DNA from: Isoetes taiwanensis
Lineage: Eukaryota; Streptophyta; Lycopodiopsida; Isoetales; Isoetaceae
NCBI GenBank assembly: GCA_021234155.1
Contig: JAJEKV010000015.1
Span: forward strand, 5,465,194-5,529,193
DNA: 64,000 bases
Direction: 5' to 3'
Shown here: piece after piece, positions 13,391 through 25,555 of the stretch
Position numbering within the stretch: position 1 is the stretch's first letter
Layout of the letters: every line of letters starts with the position of its first letter
Translations under genes and position numbers: made by a program
The notes under the pieces: generated by a model
Told to the model about the DNA's origin: nothing
The model's database searches: none
The model's input: the letters and a program-made list of their open reading frames with translations, nothing else

Positions 13391-16164
13391 AACCTACTGG
13401 CTACAACAACAATATAAACTAATGGAAGGAACTTACATTGTAATAAGCAATTATAACTTAGACAGAAGCATAATATTCTCAAGTCTACATGCTTTTGAGC
13501 ATGGAATAGAGTATATTTTCCTACAACGGCGTTCTATCTAGTAAACATGTGCCGCGAGCATTGTCACCCATAAGCAAAGGTTTTTTTTTATGTTAATCAA
13601 TTGGAGCAACACGTAGAAGGTTTACCTGTAGAAGTTACTTATGTTCAAATATGAGGTATTGATACTTGAACGTATTATGCCATATAAAAGGTATTTGGAA
13701 AAGTTCGAAGTAAAAAATGGGCATCACAACGCCCTTGCCCTCAAATTTTGCAATGTGCAAAGTCCACCTTAATTTTTCTGCCTCAAATTTAAATTTGAAC
13801 GGTCATTCATATAGAACCAACTATTAACCATCAGACATGCGTTGTACATATGTAAAAGAGAAAGAAAAGGCAAACAAAGTTATGTAGCTCACAAAAGCTT
13901 TTTTTATACCCTGCAGAGTCTTGACACAGAATAAAAGATTCTAAAGGTTAGCTATTATGCTTTAGGCTTGAACTGATTTGGGCATGAACATAATAAACAT
14001 TTTTGATGCAAAAAAGCTTTGCCTATGACCAGGAAAATTACATGGTCTAGAGGAAAAAAAATATTTTTACAAAACCATCGTGATGCTAAGAGAAGTACCA
14101 CAGAGAAAAACATTTAGATAACTACAGTCAATCCTTGCCCTATTCTTGAGCTTAAACTGAATTTATGAATGCGGCGGTATTGAGTTCATTTTTTCTTAAG
14201 GGGCTTAATGCTACATCAGCATGCAAAAGGTATAGAAGATAATCCAATGATCCATTATGACATCCATATCCTTAGTTTAGAACCAAACGATGATACATAT
14301 TCTTCATGCATTTTAACAACACAGGGTGTCAAGAATGGAAGCAAAAGTGCAGATGAATTAGCCCAGCTTTTGCCATAGATTATAAATTCGTGAAGAAATG
14401 TGAACTACACATTCTCATAAAAACACAAACTTCATACCTGATGTCCAAGCCCTTAGAACATACAATCCCAATAGCAAACTTAAAAATTATATCCTACACA
14501 ATATACCTGCGAGGATAGTCAATGCAACAAACTACATCATGGCATATTTAACAATGCCAGAGCACATACAACTTTTGACCTTTTAATCACCAGATGATCT
14601 CAGGAAACAAGAAGGCAGTTTTAGGCAACACTAAATACAAATCACGGATATTATGCTGGCTTTGAAGTCCTCTTTTGGTGAAGAACATGTATCTACAGGA
14701 TTAACCAACGTGTATTCTGAAACAAAAGACCATAAACCAAAAGAAAATCTAGTGATGTTTACAAAAAATCATTGATCTTATAGCAGCAAAAATCATCATG
14801 GGTTGCATAGGCCAAACATCATGGTTGCAGTAAAATCCCAGTTTTGGTAATGATATTACAGTAAGCTTAGTGGAATTAAACCACTCATACATACCAAACA
14901 CAGCCTATCATCAACAATCATTTGCAGCTAGAATGTTATGCTTATTTAAACAATGCCTGAATCATTTGCAACTAAATAAACAGAACTGGGACATCACTAA
15001 ACATGTGCATATCCAGTAACTACATACATACCAAAAGTAGCTTTCAGATTACCTCTATGGCAAGAAGCCCCTTTGCTGCACACCTGTAAATACAAAAAAG
15101 AGATAACAATTTTCTTAGGGATTGTTACTCAGCTTGAGGAGCCTAAACAATCTGCTTAAATGAACACCTGCTTATCTGCCTCCAAACACCTTTATTGCAA
15201 GATCTAAACATCACATGCATCAAGAACAGTGTCAAGAATGCATTTCCTTTGTGCGAACACCGTTATCATGTGTCCAGCAAATGGTCCAATTCATGCACAC
15301 AGAAGCATACCTGCTCAGCAGGGTTTTTCATTCCAAGAATATGAGGCTCTGTTTGCCGACCTTTACTTAAAATCCGCACATTCCTCTTGCATAAGCAAAC
15401 AAAATCGTGGCTCCCTATAAAAACCCTGCTAAAACCTAATCAGCTGCAGCTTTTCTTATGATTATCAGCGTATGAAATGCTTTACTGCTCACCGCCTGCA
15501 TCCACATCTGAATCATCGCGGCACTGAAGCAAATAAAATGCAAACGGTCTGAAATGAAAGGAAAATGCCGGAAAAGTTTTATTGATTCGAAGTCTCCACT
15601 ACTATAGATATTCTTTCATGCAAAAGCCATTCTGATCCAGAGAGGGAAGGAAAGGGAAGAATAGCGTGTGCTTATACCATGCCGACAGGCCGCTCAAAAA
15701 ATGGCCGCTGCAAGTCTTACCTTTCCACTCCAATCTGCCGAAAACAATACCTTAATGACAGGCCTAGAGGGGAAAAAAAATGCAAGGCCTGCATTTTCTC
15801 CCTCGTATTGGATCAATTGCTGTCTTCAGCTTGCAATTGCAGCACAGCATTGTGCAGTTCCTAAGGTTTTATTCTGAGGTATGGAGCTCGCATTTTGTGG
15901 AAATATTAAGTGAACGACTTACTTTGAAACCTCATGGTGGATGACTGAGAATCGGCCATGAAAACAAGATGCTGCATGCAGCCTCGAGCAAGGAGCATCG
16001 GTTCCGGTTTCCAGAGTGCCTCTCCAGCAATAGGGGCAACTGCCATTTTACAGGCTATGATGGGTTTTGAGCAGTCATTGGCATATTATAGGTATATACT
16101 GGCATATACCTTAACCCACCTCAACAAGGGCTTGCCCCCCTAGGGGCAACCCAAAAAATTACCA
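13391..16164. other. Intergenic, nothing recognised
   Basis: AT-rich sequence without a recognisable gene. Small open frames at 15229-15420, 15668-15877 and 15958-16143 show no family signature. Confidence 0.35.
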
Positions 16165-16935
16165 ACATCATTTTAGTGGCCAAGTTTAACCCAACTTATG
16201 GATGTCCTTGGTTCGGGAAACTTTTTACAAGTCCAAGGAAAATTTCCTGGACTTGCTTACATAACCCGGTTATAGCCCTTTCCAGCCTACAATTTCCTAC
16301 GAAAAACAAAACATACATGCAATTTTCCTAAGAATTAAAAATGAACCGGATATATACAGCTTAAAGATTGGGTGTTGCTGCTGCTGCTTGCCAGAGGGAG
16401 GAGAGGAACAGAACAGCGCCTCCTCCATTTGCTGCTGCTATATCGCATTTGCATAGGGAGCCGAATGCTGCTATTTCGCTGCTTGCAGTGCTTGCTTCTT
16501 CGAACCTGCAAGGCGCCGTCGTGCCACAGCCTGCTCGACCTAACGTAATAGAGAAAACCTAAACCTAAAAGGGAAAGTGCCGAAAAAAATAAATGCAATA
16601 GGGTGCTCGTGGAGAATCCGTGAAAAAAAATAAGGCAGCTTTTTTTACGTCAAATGATGTCCAAACCCACCAATTTCCTAAAAAGCTAGAAAATTAAACG
16701 GGCCCACATCCGTCAACTTTGTTACCAACCTGTCAATTTTTAATTTTAAACGGTCAGATGCTCTTTAACCCCGGTATTTCCCGAACCAAGTGGATGTCCC
16801 AAGGCCCATGGACAACAACCCCTAGCCAACATTGCATCATCTAACATTTAAAACAACTACTAATTACAAACATCATTTTAGTGGCCAAGTTTAACCCAAC
16901 TTATGGATGTCCCAAGGGCCATGGACAACAACCCC
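16165..16935. repeat. Direct repeat pair split by a MITE
   Basis: The sequence starting ACATCATTTTAGTGGCCAAG occurs at 16165 and again at 16870. Both continue to ACTTATGGATGTCC and, after the inserted element, to CCATGGACAACAACCCC. The first copy is interrupted at 16207 by the MITE described separately; the second is the uninterrupted (empty) version. Without the insert the two copies would be about 113 bp apart. Confidence 0.9.
16207..16790. mobile_element. 584-bp non-autonomous DNA transposon (MITE), hAT-like target duplication
   Basis: Terminal inverted repeats of 14 bp are perfect: CTTGGTTCGGGAAA (16207-16220) and TTTCCCGAACCAAG (16777-16790). They are flanked by an 8-bp target duplication TGGATGTC (16199-16206 and 16791-16798). 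The paralogous empty site at about 16895-16919 reads straight through TGGATGTCCCAAGG, which confirms the boundaries. An internal near-palindrome (CAAGTCC ... GGACTTG, about 16230-16257) and CTG-rich sequence fill the element. An 8-bp duplication suggests mobilisation by a hAT transposase; no coding capacity is seen. Confidence 0.9.
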
Positions 16936-17324
16936 ACGGACGTCCCAAGGACCATGTAAAGAAATCGTAAATTAACTAGCCAGTTTAGATAACTTCTTGA
17001 CTTAATCACAATGTTTTCCCAACTCATTTTTATTTCGATATTTTTTCTAATTGTTTAATGTTTGGGTACTTGAAGTAACATGAGACATTGAAACCAATGA
17101 TTTCATATTTTCAAAGCATTTGCACAAATTAAGTGAAGATATATGATTTGAAAAGGATATTAGTAGCACCTTTCGTTCTCCCCTGAACTAAAAAAGTGGC
17201 TACCAACAATTTATCTGTTTAGGAGGGAATGAACATTTTGGAAATAGCAACATTTAGTGAGGCTGACACTTAGAGATGATAAACATCTTTAAAGAGCATC
17301 AATAGTTATATCATATTGCTTTTT

Positions 17325-17650
17325 TGAAGGACTTGAGCCTTTATTATCCAGAGAAAGTTACAAAGTACAATGGGACTAAAAACTCAGTGGAGAGAATGTC
17401 CATCAGAGCAAATCCACCCCGCTCAAATACAACATCTAAACAGTGTGAAGAGCAAGCAAAATTTCATGAGTAAGTGTGAATCTGAAGATAGTGCTCCGAC
17501 AATTTGTTGTTAGGCATTGAGAAGGACCAAGCAAAATTTCATGAGTAAGTGTGAATCTAAAGATAGTGCTACGACAATTTGTTGTTGGGCATCAAGAGGG
17601 ACCTGTGCATTTGAACAAGCAAGACCTTAGCTGCCAGACGAGGCGGTGCC
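17325..17650 (-). mobile_element. LINE 3' end (minus) with an internal 77-bp duplication
   Basis: On the minus strand the segment ends GGATAATAAAGGCTCAAGT, then CCTTCAAAAAA, a LINE-type 3' terminus. It is closely similar to 28208-28420. A block starting AGCAAAATTTCATGAGTAAG is present twice in tandem (about 17456 and 17532), which the 28.3-kb copy has only once. Confidence 0.7.
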
Positions 17651-17932
17651 CAAGCGGCGAAGCCGCAGTGCCACCGAGTCAATATTTTCGAGGGAATATT
17701 CTGAGATAGGGAACTTTCCCTTACGTAAGCCGAATAGGATCGGGGTTAGTTGCACGAAACCGTAAGCCGAATAGGACCCGGTATCTAACGTAGAGATTAT
17801 AACCGTTCAATTGTGAATAGCATGCACGTGGCATGATCTTAGGTAGGGAGCAAATGATATGCCATGTAGACGTTGCAGGACCCATCCCGGAGCTGGCTGA
17901 TAAGGGGAACCGCAATCCGCCAACTGTGGAGC
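17651..17932 (+). promoter_or_regulatory. Putative promoter of the Sep15-like gene, with a G-box
   Basis: A G-box core CACGTG lies at 17825-17830, about 100 bp before the start codon. Two direct copies of CGTAAGCCGAATAGGA (about 17724 and 17761) precede it, 37 bp apart. G-boxes bind bZIP/bHLH factors in plants; whether this one is used is inference. No clear TATA box was seen. Confidence 0.35.
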
Positions 17933-18949
17933 ATGGCTGCGCCATTCCTGCTTCTAGTTTTAGGGTTAGGTTTTATCTGCTCCGTTCCGATCCATGCAAC
18001 CGAGGTTGCCGATGCAAAGACATGCCAATCTTTGGGTTTTACGGGTCTCGCCATTTGCTCTGACTGCGATGTCTTAGCTGACATCGTTAAGGATGAAGGT
18101 TTCTTTTTCTTATTCCCTTCCTTCTTTCATTTCCTTATTCGCCAGTTTGAACACATTTGTAAGAAGCAATATGCTTGGATTTTTTAGATCCTGCATAAGT
18201 AATTTTGTAGTTGTACATCAGGATAGCTAGTAGAATGATATTTTTCGTTATGAAATGCATGGATTAATTGGGAAGATTGAAAAATCCAGAGCTTGAGTCG
18301 GACTGCAGGAAATGCTGTGCTCAAGAGTCGGAAGAGTTCACTAGTAGGGTATACTATGAGAATATAACTGGCTTCATTGTACTCTTATAACTAGATCAGA
18401 TAAACCATATGATTTTTATTTCGCTCAGGTAACATATGGCGGAGCATCACTGGAGGTGTGCATGAGGAAATTAATATTTTATCCTTATGTGCAAACATTT
18501 ATCGAGGAAAAGATATCTAAATTTCCAGCAGTTACTGTTCAATATCGGTTTGGTTCATCTCCAAGCTAATTATGAAGGACACTCAAAGCAACGTCAAAGA
18601 AACCATCAGGTTGTATCCCAAACCTTGAATTTACTCTTGCTGACATATTGTTACTTTCCAGTTTCTCTGCTTTTTAATGTCTAACAATAAAATCGATTCC
18701 GCACTAATGGAAAGACGAGATTGTATTGACCTACTGTGTCAAGTTAATATATGATAAACTGCAAAAGACAATCTTGAAACAAATAATTCTAGAGAATGTG
18801 CATCTACGGGTTGCTACATTTAGAAGTTATAAGCATTTTATTGTGTAACTGAGCAAGTTCTACGTGTGCTCTGCAGAATTGACAATTGGAAGACAGAACA
18901 TATTGAGCAATTTTTAACTGAGAAGGTAAAACAGCATTCTTCATCCTAG
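17933..18949 (+). CDS. SEP15: Sep15/SELENOF-like ER thioredoxin-fold protein, four exons, one frameshift
   Basis: Exons inferred from GT-AG sites: 17933-18098, 18290-18348, 18429-18609, 18877-18949. The start at 17933 begins a signal peptide (MAAPFLLLVLGLGFICS, cut near HA-TE). A Cys-rich segment follows (KTCQSLGFTGLAICSDC, then SDCRKCC), the part that binds UDP-glucose:glycoprotein glucosyltransferase in animals. Next is the thioredoxin-like domain, VTYGGASLEVCMRKL. The animal redox C-G-U is C-M-R here; there is no UGA and none would be needed. The C-terminal exon reads RIDNWKTEHIEQFLTEK. Known family role: quality control of glycoprotein folding in the ER lumen. Oddity: the frame hits TAA at 18567-18569, and one missing base near 18563-18565 would explain it, since KLIMKD then continues in the next frame. 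As it stands the product would be about 121 residues instead of about 159. It could be a recent pseudogene or a sequence error. Confidence 0.88.
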
Positions 18950-19590
18950 TGAAGCACACTAGTTTACATTATTATTCAATATAAATACCTGAAATGGTCT
19001 GGAAGGATTACATCATTACCTCTGTATCATAAATTTGTTTTCTAAGAGGTTGTAATTTTTCATTTTGGATCATATTTTATGGTTTCGTGGATACGTGATG
19101 CCCAGAAAAGCTGCTGGGTTTTCTGACCACCTCTTTTTTCTCCCCAATTTTTTGTTAAGGAAATGTAAGGTATTTGTCTTAGTCGTAAGAAGGGTCACAT
19201 AAATGATTTGCCTTAAAAAATTACTTACATGTAATATTTTGAAGACCTGAAGATGTACAGCTGAACATTATTTGTTTTAGAGCAGTGGAATTCTAGGAGT
19301 GGGCTTCCTGCTCCTGTGACTGTTGTCCTTAGCATTGTCCCGTAGGACAGAGTCCCAAGCACCTGCCCCCATGTAGTGATCTTAAACTGCCTGCATCTTT
19401 GGTGAGTTGTGAAGAATTTCTCTAGGCCAAAGGACAAACATTCTGAAGTACGCTTATGGAGATGGCGTTAATAGTAAACGACCGTCATAATTAGAGGACT
19501 GGAGTGAGTATAGATTCTTATCAACCTGGAGCTCCAGTCTATGTTACCTCTGCGGAACAAAACTAGCGAGAAATAGTGACAATTTTGACA
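18950..19590. other. Intergenic, nothing recognised
   Basis: 3' flank of the Sep15-like gene; AT-rich, no gene seen. Confidence 0.4.
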
Positions 19591-19600
19591 CCTAAGCACT

Positions 19601-20000
19601 TGGATCAACGAATATCCAAAGGAGCTTCAATGTCAGCAGTCCCTTGATTTCAGTAATATGGATCAACGAATATCCAAAGGATCTTCAATGTCATGGCATG
19701 TTTGCAACCAAGGTGGAAATTGAAGGTTGCAGTGCCTTGCAGGATACCAAATAAAATTGCTGCAAAATAAAGACCTTATAATGTAGCCTTCTACCTTGCA
19801 AGATACGCTTTACCATGCAAATGAAGTCTATAGAGCCTTGCAAGCTCCTCTTTACCATGCAAATGATGTCTATAAAATAATGAAGTCTTATGTTTAATGT
19901 AGCCTTGTACCTTGCAAGATACGCTTTACCATGCAAATAAAGTCTACAAAATTGCCTTGCAAGATCCTCTTTACCATGCAAACGAAGTCTCTACAAAATA
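19601..20000. repeat. Direct repeat and a degenerate minisatellite
   Basis: GGATCAACGAATATCCAAAG, followed by CTTCAATGTCA, occurs at about 19602 and 19660. From about 19793 to 19990 a unit reading CCTTGCAAGATACGCTTTAC, then CATGCAAATGAAGTCTA, is present four times with variation, with irregular spacing of 40-75 bp. A minus-strand open frame of 96 codons here is a by-product of the repeat. Confidence 0.75.
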
Positions 20001-22500
20001 AAGACCTAAAAACAAGTCTACGCTTATATAAAGAATTCTATTAATTTTGAGTAAAAGTCACGACTATATAGCAGATATGAACAGGGATAGCTACACAGTC
20101 AACCTTAAAAACAAGTCAACCCTAAAAACAAGTTTATATTTAATGTAGCCTTGTAAAATGAAAGTTAAAAAACAAATAGGCATGTAAAATAAAAGTCTAC
20201 TTTTGGCATACTCATGCATTTATACCCCTTCCTACCTATCTAATGCAGTTTATAATTTTTGTTCGCATTTCTGTGCCGCAATTTAAATTGGCAACAAAGT
20301 GACAAGCGGGATTTAGATTAGACCAAGAACTTCAATGGCGACAGCTGCTTCGCCTACGAATCGGGGACAACTGGCCATGCAATGGTTAGAAATGGTTTGC
20401 ATTGGGTCGTCGCGCTGGCCTAGAGCTTAGATGTGTGGTGGTCAAGAAAAGGCCCAGCTGAGCTCTAGCTATGGCGCCCGATTTGGCCTATGTAGTAATA
20501 GATATTGCGCCGCTAATTTCTATATCTCCACTTGACTGGAGCAATTCCAAAGCCCTTATACACCCGGACTTTTTCTGCTACTTTTTTTCTGCATTTAAGC
20601 TGATCGTGACAGATTGGGCACTAGTGAAACATCTTTGATGGCTCCGAAACAGTAGCAAATTGCATAATGATCTTGCTCATTAGTTTTTTCCGATCATGGG
20701 GGTTTTGGCAAGTAGCAGACCCGTTGGAAACAAGAAGCGAGAATGATATGGCTAATATATTGATTAATACAGTCAAGTACCAGATCCATCCAAAGATGAA
20801 TACAAACCAAAATCAATAAATAGAGTTCTTGCAAATTTAGGAATTGTAAGCAACTACTTGAAAGCATATATAGTGCATTGTCATCAACATCTGAAAGTGC
20901 TAAATGCATAAGACTAGAAGTCAATATCAAGAATTTGCCACATCGCTTGCAGAGAACCATGCATGTGAGCATGGCACAATTGGTTTTCCTTTTTCTTTGT
21001 AATGCACTTTCTTTCCAACAAATGTAAAACAATATTTAATAAAACTTGGCAACTTGTTAGGTCAAGACTCTAAAAAGCACATACATCTGAACCACCTTTT
21101 GCATTATCAAGATTCAAATCAAGTGCTTCGAGGATTGTTCATTGGAAGTCCCCATAACTCCTCTTGCTAGTTTTTCCCTCCTATCGTAGACTGTGGAGCT
21201 CCTCTTATCTAAATTTTGGCAACGTTGATCTCGATAAATACAATTAGAATTGTCTAAGCTTAGACACAATTAGTTCAACTTTTGCAGGTTCAGAATTGAG
21301 AACATTTCGGCTTATTCCAAAACATCTTCTGCAGCGTACGGGACAAAGATAATGTTCACGCCGACCAAGGGCGCCACAATAAATTTCTTGTATATATAAT
21401 TAACAGCCTTCCAAAAACCTATATTAATACTCCCATTAGATTTTCGACATGTATAATAAATCTCCCAAAGCCTAAACCCTCAAAGCACAGAGTGATTGAC
21501 ACAACAGTTACATTGCAGTCCTCATACAATAATCGATGATGAAGTTACGGACATTTGGACCTATGCATATAAGTTTCAGGACTTTAAGCTTGTAAAAAGA
21601 AGCCTCTTAAGGTATTATTTTAGGAACTTCACAACAATTCAAACTCTAGAAACATATGCTATTTCGCAAGTGCTACTAACATGAAATGAATATTCAGAAG
21701 TTAGACATCACTCACTCTTAAGCATGATTTTCTCAACTAGTTTCGTACACATGAATATCAAGTTGTATCTTGTATTCTCCTCGAATCTATGGATGACTGC
21801 GACACAACTAATCAACTCAACTTGAAAGGATGTGCAAAACAAATTCATACAAGAACATGAAGATGAAGTCCGAACATTTTGTGCAAGTAGAGAATGCATG
21901 TTTGAACAGATTAAGGAAATGGATCTAAGAAGGTAGCAATAGCAATGTCTATTGCATCCTTTAGAGTGTTGATGATGTAGATTCTTTATTTTTTTGAACA
22001 CACTAGCAAGTAATGGCTGGGATCTAGATATTGCAAGGAAAGATAGATGGGAATGTATCGGAGCTCAGTTATATGTTTGATCTGTTGTATAGATAGAGGC
22101 GTAAACTAGACTAGCATGGAGGTGGGGGACACTTTGTGTGTCAGCGATACATGGTGCTTAGTGGGTGCTTTCTAGGGCTATTTTCTTTGTATTTTTGAAA
22201 AATATTCTTCTTTCATTTTTTTTATATTTTTCCTTGAAACGCATTCATATTATGCCTTGGAATACAAAATTTCAGCTTCATCGGAGTTATACAAAAAAAG
22301 ATAAAAATAAGGGGGTGCTTGGCTGGCACAAAAATGCCCCCCCAGCTCCATGCTTTGACCCAACAATGGTACGGATCAGATCTGCAATGCAAGAAGAATG
22401 TATATGACAAATCTGTTGAATCTTTATCGTACTGTTTTATGTCAGAGGTTGTTTCCAATGATTCAATATATAAAGAGCATCTATGAAATTGCATAAGAAC
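20001..22500. other. Intergenic, nothing recognised
   Basis: Mostly AT-rich. Open frames of 60-110 codons (20694-21032 minus, 21708-22001 minus, 22165-22407 plus) show no recognisable domains. From 20016 the end of the minisatellite grades into AGTCTAC and AAAACAAGTC words. Confidence 0.35.
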
Positions 22501-22514
22501 TTATATATAAGAAC

Positions 22515-23100
22515 AAAGGAATAGAATAGAATAGAAAAAAAATAGAATAGAATAGACTAGAATAGAATAGAATAGAATAGAATAGAATAGTTTTTAATGT
22601 CCACGAGGAGACCAATAGGTCATGGGACCCATACAATGGGCTAGTACAATCATTACTACTAGGATTAAAAAAACCTCGCCCGAAAAGGTTTTCAAGGGAA
22701 AACCTTCAAAGTAATGATGATACTAGACAAGCGGAGATAATGACTACCGAGGGCTCAAGAATTGCAGGCGTTTATCTAGAACCCTCAAGTATGTATAATG
22801 CCAAGTCATGCAATGATGGTGCTCCGGAAGTTGTGGAAGCGTGGAATGGAATGCTAAGGTCAAAAAATGATTCCTGACTATCTCAAAAGCGTGGCAACCT
22901 CGTAAGAGTATGGCTTTCATCTTCAATAACCTCAGAATCGGGCAACAGGCACATAGTCTCGCTTCAGCGGCAATTGCGGCCGCTTCCCATCTACTGCTGC
23001 CTCAACTGTAGCTGTGAGACCCCGTATAATTGATGCAATAGCTACAAGCTTCTTCCGGACAATGAAGCAAGCAAATAAGCTTGGGCCCCCCGTGCTAAGG
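22515..23100 (-). mobile_element. 5'-truncated LINE with simple-repeat tail, copy 1 of the 530-580 bp type
   Basis: On the minus strand it runs from a degenerate Cys-containing ORF2 C-terminus through a 3' untranslated region with the structured module (22649-22718). It ends GTGGACATTAAAAA followed by an (ATTCT)n tail (to about 22515). It is a near-duplicate of 49405-49920. The 5' truncation and simple-repeat tail fit target-primed reverse transcription of a LINE that does not use poly(A). Confidence 0.7.
22649..22718 (-). other. Structured 3' module, copy 1
   Basis: Outer arms ATCATTACT (22649-22657) and AGTAATGAT (22710-22718) pair perfectly. Between them lies the conserved AAAAAACC...GCCCGAAAAGGTTTTC...GGGAAAACC core. 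Confidence 0.7.
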
Positions 23101-23589
23101 TGGGAAGGAAAATGCCTTATCTTGGTCCATGCAGCAGGCAATTTAAGTGCTCACATATAACAACCAAGATGATGAGAAAATTTGGATAAAGAGATCCAAA
23201 AAACTCTTAAGGAACAAACCTAGACTCCATCAGAAGCAAAGTTCATTTTACATAGAGGTGGCATCGACCTCTGTGGTCAAGGAACTGTGGGCATTCTGCG
23301 AAACAAGCTAGGAAGATAGGTGGAGCAAGCTTTTGCCTATATACGCGTTTTGGGAAGCCTGGAATTGTAGCCTTGCTTGGCCAAAAATACAACTTCTACT
23401 GCCGCAACACGGATTAAGTGTGACATAGATTTGCAGCTGAACATCTTTAAAAACTGGTGATGTTCGTCCAAACTATTACTGTTGCACGAGAAGAAAAAGA
23501 TAAAAGAACAAGAGGAAGCTCTGCTTAAAGATAATTGAATTGCTCGATGGCTACATGCCTATAAAACTAAAAATAAAAATAAAATAAAA
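23101..23589. other. Unassigned sequence between two LINE tails
   Basis: No gene recognised. It may be further diverged LINE body, but the parallel copy at 49.9 kb ceases to match here. Confidence 0.3.
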
Positions 23590-23812
23590 GAATAGAAGTG
23601 AATGAGAATGAGAATGAGAATGATTTTTTATCGTCCACTGAGGCCAATCGGCCTATGGGACCCATAAGGAGCGCAGCAAACTTATTACTGTCCGGGTTAA
23701 AAAACCCCCGCCCCGAAGGGTTTTCGAGGGAAAAACCGTGGCAGTAATAAGAACGCTGTCAAACTGTACAAGTATACATCAATGTTTATATACATGTCAC
23801 GTGTGTGCCCGA
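23590..23812 (-). mobile_element. Solo LINE 3' end with (ATTCTC)n tail
   Basis: Nearly identical to the 3' end of the 41.1-45.2 kb LINE (41090-41300): (GAATGA)n, then TTTTTTATCGTCCACTGAGG, the structured module, and GTCAAACTGTACAAGTATAC up to GTGTGTGCCCGAG. It is only about 220 bp long, so it is a strongly 5'-truncated insertion of the same family. Confidence 0.8.
23681..23751 (-). other. Structured 3' module, copy 2 (perfect 10-bp outer stem)
   Basis: Arms CTTATTACTG (23681-23690) and CAGTAATAAG (23742-23751) are exact inverted repeats around a core with CCCCCGCCCCGAAGGG and TTTTCGAGGGAAAAACC. Confidence 0.75.
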
Positions 23813-24049
23813 GTGAATGAAGAGGCTAGAAATATTGCTTTTAACAATTATATATAATATGCACTCTAGATGACTGTAGGAATATCTAGCACAATAACAA
23901 GAGGTTCCAAAGGGGATTTGGTATGGTGTTTTAAGACCATAGACCATACTTCTAAAATAATTGAACGGGTTATTATTAAAAAAGGAAAACATAGATTCAA
24001 TAGAAAAAATAAGCACGTTAGCCCCATGGTTGCAATTGTTCTTCGCTTT

Positions 24050-24330
24050 TTGTTAGATTGTTAGGATGTTGAATTATTTTGGTAGAGGTTCGTGTCTCCG
24101 TGATTTCATATTCTAAAAGCCTAGGCGAACTTCGTATGTAGATGAGTCCTCTATTTCATATTCCAAAACCTTAGGCTTAACATATATTTCATATTTCAAA
24201 ATCATAGGGGCCCCAAGTCATAAATGACCATAGTCGAAACAAGAGGCGCCAGAGGACCCAACATACTATCTCGGGCCATAGGATGACGGATCTAACCGAG
24301 ATAGTCCGGACTATCTTCTCTAAAATAAAT
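24050..24330 (+). mobile_element. tRNA-derived SINE, copy 1 (5'-truncated)
   Basis: The segment carries a B-box-like GGTTCGTGTCT at 24087-24097, preceded by ATTTTGGTAGA. It is followed by a body with TTTCATATTCTAAAAGCCTA, CATATTTCAAAATCATAGG, AAGTCATAAATGACCATAG and GAGGCGCC-AGAGGACCCAAC. The whole order matches the minus-strand copy at 45480-45790, and part of it the copy at 33165-33365. The A-box half is missing or diverged here. Confidence 0.65.
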
Positions 24331-24949
24331 GGCTAAATAATGGCACTCTAGACATAATTTTTAGTTCACCCAAGCGAAAACAATGACTTAAAATCATAGG
24401 AAAACCATATGAAAATTTCAAGAGAAATCCCATGTTATTATGCTAGATGTTCTTTTTAGTGTAAAAGGGTTACTATTACAAGCATTTTATCGATTGGTAT
24501 GCATTGCCCGCCAAGACAATAATAATACACGCCACTACCACGTGGATTCCTATTTACTTTGCTTTTCTGTTAACAATCCGGCCTTAAATTCCAATTGTTA
24601 TGTTTAAAAACTGTTGAAACTTCTCGCCCCTGATTTTCAATCTAGTTAGGTTTTCGCCATTGTTTTTTCATGTTTTTTGTATAATAATGCAAATTTATTT
24701 TTGACAAGTGTGGAGGTAAGAAACCCCTCCCCCTCCCCCCAAATGGTACTTTTTGTTTAAGGAAGTTTTGTATTTCATATAATGAAAAGTACATAGTACA
24801 ATGTTTCAATCTTCAAGGAGGATTACTACGGGAGTAACCTCAACATCTTCATCCTCCATGAACTAAAACTTATTTAATTGAGTAGTAGCATATCAAAAGA
24901 AGTATAAGATAGATACCAATAATTAACCTGATTCTCAAAATGTTGTGAC
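24331..24949. other. Intergenic, nothing recognised
   Basis: AT-rich; no gene or repeat pair identified. Confidence 0.35.
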
Positions 24950-25555
24950 TGAAATGCATTGTGGAGTACCGCATTGTTGGGGTCACAGAAGCCTAAAGCT
25001 GGCTAGACTTAGTACAAGCCTGGCCTCCAAATTTTTTCTCTAAATCCTGGTGCAAGATATAGAAGCTCCTATATATTTCTATCTCGATCTCCACTGAAAG
25101 GGTCACCCCGTGAGGGCGTCTTCCACTTCCGTTAATCCATCAAGGAGCCCATACATCCTTGATACATATAAGCCGAATCATCTTGTTAATCAGGGCAAAT
25201 TACCAAATCTATCTATACACTACTGTTGGAGTAGAATAGAAGATGAACTATGGTACCAAGCTGCCACTGCATATATCACTCTTATCAAAATACAAAACAA
25301 ATAAATCAGTGTAAGAAGAGCAGCCTGCCACTCTGCTCATAGAAGCTGCCACCGCTTTATGGATTCTGATTTCTCAACTTATAAACAAATAAATCATCTC
25401 CGAACTGAATGAAATCAAATGCTGCATTATTGGGTAAGCAGTCAACCTGAAACTGGCTAGACAAAATATGTGCCCAGCCGCCAGATTCCTCCCTCAAAAA
25501 GCCCTGTGGAAGATATGTAGATTTTTCTGCCTATATCAATCCCTAGCTCGGCTAT
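24950..25555. repeat. Diverged direct duplication (about 145 bp, shift about 460)
   Basis: The order of motifs TGCATT(AT/GT)...GGCTAGAC...GCC(T/A)GGCCTCCA..CTC.AAA..CC(TG)GTG.AAGATAT.TAG in 24950-25095 recurs at 25410-25555. The similarity is moderate, so this is an old duplication or two copies of an unnamed repeat. Confidence 0.4.

Noticed and set aside
18429-18609. Selenocysteine codon or SECIS element in the Sep15-like gene
   Set aside because: The redox motif is C-M-R-K with no in-frame UGA; the stop reached is UAA after a frameshift.
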